Shown here one piece after another: positions 7,637 to 10,498 of a DNA stretch of 10,498 bases. Below the pieces are notes generated by a model. The model saw only the letters and a program-made list of their open reading frames with translations. It searched no databases and was not told the DNA's origin. The DNA lies in contig NZ_MOMC01000087.1 in the NCBI RefSeq assembly GCF_001983105.1, forward strand, positions 19,465-29,962. Reading direction: 5' to 3'. Every line of letters begins with the position of its first letter. Position 1 is the stretch's first letter. The translations under genes and the position numbers were made by a program. Origin of the DNA: Pseudofrankia asymbiotica (lineage in GTDB: Bacteria; Actinomycetota; Actinomycetes; Frankiales; Frankiaceae).

Positions 7637-8236
7637 TCAGTCGGGGCGGCGGGGGCGATAGGTCTTGTAGGGCAGAAAGCGGTGCATGACGTAGAGGTCG
7701 ATATCGCCACCCTGAGGGTGGCGGAAGGCCGACGGGAGCGTGCCGATGACGCGGAACGCGAGCACCCGCCAGATCGCGACCATCCTGGTGTTGCCCGCGA
7801 CCACCGCCGTGGACTGCATCGCCCGGTAGCCGAGCTCGGTGGCGTGCTCGATCGCGGCCTGGGCCATCTCCCGCTCCAGCCCTTCGGCGGCGCGCGCGGG
7901 CTCGGCGATGAAGATCAGCTGTGCCACATGGTCGCCGAGGCCAGCCTGCGCGGGGGTGATCTGCGCGGAGGCGACGATCCGCCCATCCCCGCCGTCGTCC
8001 TCCATCACGAGCACCGCCGCCGGGGGTGGCAGCATCCACAGCCTCCGGGCGTCCGCCTCCGAGGTGTCCGGGCGCCACACGAGCAGATCCCCGGCCGACA
8101 CCTGTCCGTGCCAGATCGGCCAAATTCCGGCCCAGTCATCGTCAGATGCCGGCCGTGTACGCACCCTCCTGATCCTGCCCGTCCGTAACCGCCCCTGAAA
8201 GCGATAACCGGGGGGCGCCTGCCACAACAGGCACAT
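7637..8236 (-). CDS. GNAT-family N-acetyltransferase
   Basis: This 199-aa protein looks like a GNAT acetyl-CoA-dependent acetyltransferase. VRTRPASDDDWAGIWPIWHGQV (25-46) is the usual opening strand and helix. A central strand pair follows at about 74-94 (AAVLVMEDDGGDGRIVASAQI). The region VAQLIFIAEPARAAEGLEREMAQAAIEHATELGYRAMQ (104-141) matches motif A, but the acetyl-CoA loop reads RAAEGLE rather than the usual RGxGxG/A. Motif B is NTRMVAIWRVLAFRVIGTLPSAF, where 'N..a...w..lGF..iGt.p.af' is classic. ATG 8236 has GGGG 4 nt upstream. The Arg-rich first 24 residues are unconserved, and the GTG at 8164 is an alternative whose AGGAGG site abuts it too closely. The gene converges on the cytochrome b gene with 64 bp between them. 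The substrate is unknown; in similar proteins it is often an amino acid, amine or antibiotic. Confidence 0.85.
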   Translation of the reverse strand: MCLLWQAPPGYRFQGRLRTGRIRRVRTRPASDDDWAGIWPIWHGQVSAGDLLVWRPDTSEADARRLWMLPPPAAVLVMEDDGGDGRIVASAQITPAQAGLGDHVAQLIFIAEPARAAEGLEREMAQAAIEHATELGYRAMQSTAVVAGNTRMVAIWRVLAFRVIGTLPSAFRHPQGGDIDLYVMHRFLPYKTYRPRRPD

Positions 8237-8312
8237 CTACCCCGCTAAGCCACAGCAAGCACACCGAGAGTCGCCACCCGGCAGCACCAGTGACACGTCT
8301 GGCGACGTTCAC

Positions 8313-8332
8313 CCGTTTCGGAACGGCCTTTT
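8313..8332 (+). terminator. Hairpin followed by T-tract, terminator-like
   Basis: CCGTT (8313-8317), loop TCGG, AACGG (8322-8326), then CCTTTTC gives a short stem with a run of T, readable as an intrinsic terminator on the plus strand. No plus-strand gene immediately precedes it, since the cytochrome gene ends at 7572. It may instead act in the leader of the minus-strand acetyltransferase, or have no role. Confidence 0.35.
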
Positions 8333-8400
8333 CAAGATTAGTCAGACGCTACGCGCCACTGAGAGGGCGTTTGTAAGCCACTGACAAATCACCCATGACC

Positions 8401-8418
8401 CCGCTTGCTGGAGCAAGC
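8401..8418. repeat. Left copy of the hairpin pair bracketing the divergent two-gene cassette
   Basis: CCGCTTGCTGGAGCAAGC contains a 6-bp stem (GCTTGC/GCAAGC) around a 4-nt loop. A near-identical element lies at 9426-9443, with 16 of 18 bases the same and both differences in the loop. This copy lies 22 bases beyond the stop of the minus-strand helix-turn-helix gene, so it could end that transcript, although no U-tract follows it on that strand. An attachment or recombination site, or a protein-binding palindrome, are alternatives. Confidence 0.6.
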
Positions 8419-8440
8419 TGCGTCTTTGTGTGCGCCGTGT

Positions 8441-8668
8441 CTAGTTGTCGGGGTCGGGCTTGGCCTTGGGGGGCCGTCCGCCGTGGCCGGGCCTGGCTCG
8501 CATCCACGCCTCGAAGGTGGAGAGGCGCCAGCGTGGCCGGTCGGGTACGGAGTCGTCGTCGGGCGGAGGTAGGCGCCCCTGGCTGCGGTAGTTGCGGAGT
8601 GTGCCCGGCCTGATGCCTGCCCGCTCGGCCATCTCGCGGTAGCCGATGAGTGGATCTTCGTCAGGCAT
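8441..8668 (-). CDS. Small helix-turn-helix protein (AlpA/excisionase-like), putative autoregulator
   Basis: This 75-aa protein has one DNA-binding domain. GYREMAERAGIRPGTLRNYRSQGRLPPPDD (9-38) is a MerR/AlpA-type helix-turn-helix followed by a wing. RPRWRLSTFEAWMRARPG (44-61) then matches the 'W..sT...W...RPG' tail common in actinobacterial phage- and plasmid-type regulators. The C-terminus is basic and proline-rich (GGRPPKAK). The ATG at 8668 has GGAGAGA 8 nt upstream. The open frame continues upstream to 8761, but that extension would run through the shared promoter and palindrome, so it is rejected. It is divergent from the 169-aa gene. Proteins of this kind serve as repressors or as excisionases of integrative elements; no integrase gene is in view to decide between them. 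The DNA-binding fold is well supported, the role is inference. Confidence 0.85.
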   Translation of the reverse strand: MPDEDPLIGYREMAERAGIRPGTLRNYRSQGRLPPPDDDSVPDRPRWRLSTFEAWMRARPGHGGRPPKAKPDPDN

Positions 8669-8695
8669 GCGGGCGTTCTCTCCACAATCCACAGA

Positions 8696-8720
8696 AATAT
8701 ACGGCGCGGCGCCGTACAAT
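8696..8720. promoter_or_regulatory. Divergent promoter region with a perfect 17-bp palindromic operator
   Basis: TACGGCGC-G-GCGCCGTA (8700-8716) is a perfect inverted repeat about a single central base. On the plus strand TACAAT (8715-8720) is a good -10 box; on the minus strand TATATT (8701-8696) is another. The palindrome overlaps both by two bases (8700-8701 and 8715-8716). A protein bound to it would block both divergent promoters. The -35 regions match poorly. GGGTGTAG is repeated at 8723-8730 and 8743-8750, exactly 20 bp apart. A CACAG-AC-CTGTG inverted repeat lies at 8776-8787 in the plus-strand leader. Confidence 0.6.
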
Positions 8721-8807
8721 TTGGGTGTAGGCGGTTCCGGCGGGGTGTAGCGAGCACCCACGCCGAAACCTTGATCACAGACCTGTGCTCAGACAGGACG
8801 GCAACCC

Positions 8808-9317
8808 ATGTCCAATCTTCCTCCACACGAGCGCGGCGGCTGGCCCCGGCGGTGGCAGCCGGCGCGGATCGTGCCGCTTCCCGACGGTGATGTGGCGCTG
8901 CGGCTGCATGCGGGCGCCCCGGCGCGGGAACTGGCGACGCTGGCCGGGATGCTGCCTTCGGCGTTCTACGTCACCCACCGGCCGGTCACGCCCGCCGGTG
9001 CGGCGGTGGATCTGGTCTTCCGGGACAGCGCCGTGGGCGTCGCGGGCTCGTCGCCGTGGCGCGCCCCGGTCGGTCCGGCTCCTGAGGCTGTGGCCGACGC
9101 GCTGACGGTGCCGGGCGATCCGTCGGGCTGGGTCCCTGATGTCGGCGCGGTGCCTGACCGTGGGATCACGCCGTATCAGTGCGCGCTGTGGGAGCTGCTC
9201 GCGGCGGCACCCGACAGCGCGTCCGGCGCCCGGATGGCGGGCCTCGTCCAACGGCTGCCCCCGGAAACGGTCATGGTCCTGGCGGACCTGCTGCGCGAAC
9301 GGCGCGCCCGACACTGA
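8808..9317 (+). CDS. Hypothetical protein of unrecognised family
   Basis: I do not recognise this 169-aa protein. It begins MSNLPPHERGGWPRRWQPARIVPLPDGDVALRLHAG, then has Pro/Ala/Val-rich segments and VDLVFRDSAVGVAGSSPWRAP (67-87). It ends with two predicted helices: YQCALWELLAAAP (123-135) and SGARMAGLVQRLPPETVMVLADLLRERRARH (139-169). No signal peptide, membrane segment or catalytic motif is visible, and there is a single Cys (125). The ATG is supported by AGGA (8795-8798) 9 nt upstream. It diverges from the helix-turn-helix gene across a palindromic operator and is followed by a strong hairpin, so it is probably expressed under control of that regulator. That pairing resembles regulator plus target in integrative elements. 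A role in replication, maintenance or toxicity cannot be argued from the sequence. Its reality as a gene is well supported by the ribosome site, the terminator and coding-like composition. Confidence 0.75.
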   Translation: MSNLPPHERGGWPRRWQPARIVPLPDGDVALRLHAGAPARELATLAGMLPSAFYVTHRPVTPAGAAVDLVFRDSAVGVAGSSPWRAPVGPAPEAVADALTVPGDPSGWVPDVGAVPDRGITPYQCALWELLAAAPDSASGARMAGLVQRLPPETVMVLADLLRERRARH

Positions 9318-9335
9318 CCCTCCGACCGATCCGCC

Positions 9336-9372
9336 ACGGCGGCCGGCACCCTTCCCGGGTGCCGGCCGCCGT
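9336..9372 (+). terminator. Perfect 16-bp stem hairpin, probable terminator
   Basis: ACGGCGGCCGGCACCC (9336-9351), loop TTCCC, then GGGTGCCGGCCGCCGT (9357-9372) is a perfect stem 18 bases after the stop of the 169-aa gene. A weakly T-rich stretch (TGCCGTTT) follows. Confidence 0.8.
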
Positions 9373-9425
9373 TGCCGTTTCGGCCGTCGCGGCTCGACTG
9401 GACGGTGCTAACTGCGGTGTCAATT

Positions 9426-9448
9426 CCGCTTGCCAGAGCAAGCATTTT
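9426..9448 (+). terminator. Right copy of the bracketing hairpin, followed by a T-run
   Basis: CCGCTTGCCAGAGCAAGC (9426-9443) repeats the 8401-8418 element with two loop changes. Here the stem is followed by ATTTT (9444-9448), so on the plus strand it can read as an intrinsic terminator behind the 169-aa gene, second to the hairpin at 9336. Local composition becomes clearly less GC-rich from here. Confidence 0.55.
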
Positions 9449-9451
9449 AAC

Positions 9452-9471
9452 GATCAACTGATCAACGATCA
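9452..9471. repeat. GATCA iteron-like cluster
   Basis: GATCA occurs at 9452-9456, 9460-9464 and 9467-9471, spaced 8 and 7 bases. Two of the copies belong to AACGATCA. A further CGATCATG lies at 9543-9550. This is denser than expected in such GC-rich DNA. It could be a binding site or chance in a locally AT-rich patch. Confidence 0.4.
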
Positions 9472-9547
9472 TGCCTCTTGGTGGGCCTGAACGGGCCACT
9501 AGCAACATCATCTCGACACCCATACCACCTATCGACCATTTACGATC

Positions 9548-9622
9548 ATGGCTGCGGCATATCGGTTTACGTACCACGTCGTTCCGCTCGACGGTGCTCG
9601 GCACACGATGACGCTGCGCTAG
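9548..9622 (+). CDS. Possible 24-aa small ORF (doubtful)
   Basis: ATG 9548 to TAG 9622 encodes MAAAYRFTYHVVPLDGARHTMTLR. The composition (aromatic and aliphatic residues alternating like a beta strand) is more protein-like than the surrounding frames. There is no ribosome binding site ahead of it. It may be a fragment of a decayed gene, a leader peptide or chance. Confidence 0.18.
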   Translation: MAAAYRFTYHVVPLDGARHTMTLR

Positions 9623-10026
9623 GGCGCCACCCCGCGCGACCTGGTCGGCGTTCCCTCGCTGGGGGACTGCTGGCCGTCGTCTTCTGTCCGGGTTTCGGAG
9701 CTGCCTTGTCGGTGCCTTCGGGTTTGAGGGGCCTTGGCCCTTCATGGCTCGGGCTGAGCGGGGCTTCTCCGGCGGGCAGGCAAGCTCTGCTTTGCGTCAG
9801 GGTTCTCGGCCGTGCAAGATCCGTCGACGGCTCTGGACCCGAGCGTGTCGGGTGCGGGTCTTGCGCGGTCGGGGTTCCTGGGGCAACCCTCTGGGTGCCT
9901 GCTCGTCGGAGGAGACACGCGGACTCTCGCCGTCCTCCCCCTTCTCCGGTGGAAGGGCCGGGGTCCGGGGCAGAGCCCTGGTGCGTCGTGCGGCGTCGAG
10001 CTACCGAGCGGGGAGGGGCATCGCGG
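9623..10026. other. About 400 bases without a convincing gene
   Basis: Frames run open on both strands, but the translations are Arg/Ser/Pro-rich and lack domains or ribosome sites. Small inverted repeats occur: GGGCC-TT-GGCCC at 9729-9740, and an imperfect GCAAGC-TCT-GCTTTGC near 9780. A 'GGGGTCCGGGGCAGAGCCC' stretch (about 9960-9978) resembles GC-rich intergenic sequence I associate with actinomycete genomes. It could be decayed coding DNA, an untranslated leader of the gene at 10027, or spacer. Confidence 0.5.
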
Positions 10027-10341
10027 ATGAGGTTGGTGATCCTCTGTGTCCCGGGCTGCCGGAACGCCTCGATCTTGCGGGATCGGATCGGTGGCCTGCT
10101 AGGAGTCGATGACGCGGTCACCCTCCGCGTGGTCGAGAGCGAGGATGCGGCAGTGGAGGTGGGCATGACCGGCTCGCCGACCCTGCTGGTTGACGGTGTG
10201 GATCCATTTGCTGAGCCGGGTCGCTCGGTGAGCCTGTCGTGTCGGCTCTACCGCGACGCTGGCGGCGACGTGACCGGGGCGCCGTCGGTGGCACACCTTC
10301 GTGAAGCGCTTGGTCTGCCGGCTGGCAGCGACCGCGACTGA
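10027..10341 (+). CDS. Thioredoxin-like small protein of the type often labelled alkylmercury-lyase-like
   Basis: This 104-aa protein begins MRLVILCVPGCRNASILRDRI, where a beta strand is followed by a Cys pair (C7 and C11, spaced CVPGC) in the position of a thioredoxin-fold active site. It continues with VGMTGSPTLLVDGVDPFAEPG and SVSLSCRLYRDAGG, then GAPSVAHLREALGL. The 'GSPTLLVDGxDPF...SCRLY' block is, from memory, typical of small actinobacterial proteins annotated as thioredoxin family or alkylmercury lyase. The cis-Pro in SPTLL is the thioredoxin-fold signature. The CxxxC spacing is not the standard CxxC, so disulfide exchange is uncertain; metal or thiol binding is possible. ATG 10027 has GGGAGGGG (10011-10018) 8 nt upstream. 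The open frame upstream to 9478 is not needed. No mercury-resistance neighbour is visible. Confidence 0.8.
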   Translation: MRLVILCVPGCRNASILRDRIGGLLGVDDAVTLRVVESEDAAVEVGMTGSPTLLVDGVDPFAEPGRSVSLSCRLYRDAGGDVTGAPSVAHLREALGLPAGSDRD

Positions 10342-10433
10342 TCGTTGCCTTGCCTGCGGGGTAGACACTCGCCACCGCTGTCACTGGTGGTCTTCGCGGG
10401 TCAGCGTCTGAGACGTGGCGGGAAGATCCACGC

Positions 10434-10474
10434 TGTCAACATGTGTTGACAGGTTCTGGTGGTCGGTTCACTCT
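10434..10474 (+). promoter_or_regulatory. Promoter with perfect 18-bp palindromic operator over the -35 box
   Basis: TGTCAACA-TG-TGTTGACA (10434-10451) is a perfect palindrome with 8-bp arms. Its right arm contains the consensus -35 TTGACA (10446-10451). Seventeen bases on, CACTCT (10469-10474) is a weak -10, which would place the transcription start at or just before the ATG at 10482. Binding of a dimeric repressor would block the polymerase. The form (TGT...ACA, short spacer) resembles operators of GntR-type regulators, but the binder is not known. Confidence 0.65.
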
Positions 10475-10481
10475 GGGGTGC

Positions 10482-10498
10482 ATGACGGATGTGACGCG
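10482..10498 (+). CDS. Start of a gene cut by the right edge
   Basis: ATG at 10482 opens MTDVT before the window ends. The palindromic promoter immediately upstream supports it. GGGG (10475-10478) is only 3 nt from the ATG, so the transcript may be leaderless or have a short leader. An autoregulated repressor would fit the operator, but five residues cannot identify the product. Confidence 0.45.

Noticed and set aside
8205..8262. tRNA-like look on the minus strand (TTAGCGGGGTAGATG followed by a GCCTG/CAGGC hairpin)
   Set aside because: The anticodon-like loop has six rather than seven bases, and no acceptor stem or T-arm with TTC can be drawn; the segment is the start of the acetyltransferase gene.
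8669..8761. Longer version of the helix-turn-helix protein starting at 8761
   Set aside because: It would translate through the shared promoter and palindrome; the internal ATG at 8668 has a good GGAGAGA site.
9478..10026. 287-codon plus-strand frame extending the thioredoxin-like gene upstream
   Set aside because: The upstream part is low-complexity Arg/Ser/Gly/Pro sequence without a domain, while ATG 10027 has a strong ribosome site and begins the fold.
9567..10166. 199-codon minus-strand frame
   Set aside because: Pro/Arg/Ser-rich with no motif, overlaps the supported plus-strand gene, and no ribosome site supports it.
10372..10415. CCACC/GGTGG stem and CGTCT-G-AGACG palindrome after the thioredoxin-like gene
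   Set aside because: Both arms are only 5 bp and no T-run follows; too weak to call a terminator or operator beside the much stronger palindrome at 10434.

Overview
The window is strongly GC-rich. It uses GTG and TTG starts, has purine-rich ribosome binding sites, and carries a thymidylate kinase with the mycobacterial-type DRYVASNAAY motif. These features suggest a filamentous or soil actinobacterium. The overall style would fit Frankia or a relative, but the sequence alone does not fix the genus. No rRNA, convincing tRNA, CRISPR array or recognisable transposase is present.

Left part (1-5833): the left edge cuts a minus-strand gene whose first 36 codons resemble the start of an actinobacterial glutamine synthetase-family enzyme. 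Next comes tmk (minus), then a gap of about 360 bases with short direct repeats. A plus-strand run of four genes follows: a membrane sensor histidine kinase, a NarL/LuxR-type response regulator, an ABC-2 type ATPase and its membrane permease. The kinase and regulator overlap by 4 nt, as do the ATPase and permease. The natural reading is a two-component system controlling an exporter or a cell-envelope-stress transporter. The run ends in a strong double hairpin.

Middle part (5968-8236): a twin-arginine-signal molybdopterin oxidoreductase of the YedY/MsrP-like fold is followed closely by a four-helix cytochrome b of the formate-dehydrogenase-gamma type. Together they look like a membrane-anchored redox pair. 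A GNAT acetyltransferase gene converges on them from the minus strand.

Right part (8237-10498): this looks accessory. Noncoding DNA is more frequent and locally less GC-rich. A compact divergent pair sits here: a 75-aa AlpA/excisionase-like helix-turn-helix protein (minus) and an unrecognised 169-aa protein (plus). Between them is a perfect 17-bp palindrome that touches -10-like boxes of both promoters. The pair is bracketed by two nearly identical hairpins (16 of 18 bases shared). Further right are GATCA repeats, about 400 bases without a convincing gene, a 104-aa thioredoxin-like protein resembling those annotated as alkylmercury-lyase-like, and a perfect 18-bp operator-like palindrome. That palindrome overlaps a consensus TTGACA just ahead of a gene start cut by the right edge. 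No integrase, replicase or transfer gene is visible, so calling this stretch part of an integrative element is inference only.
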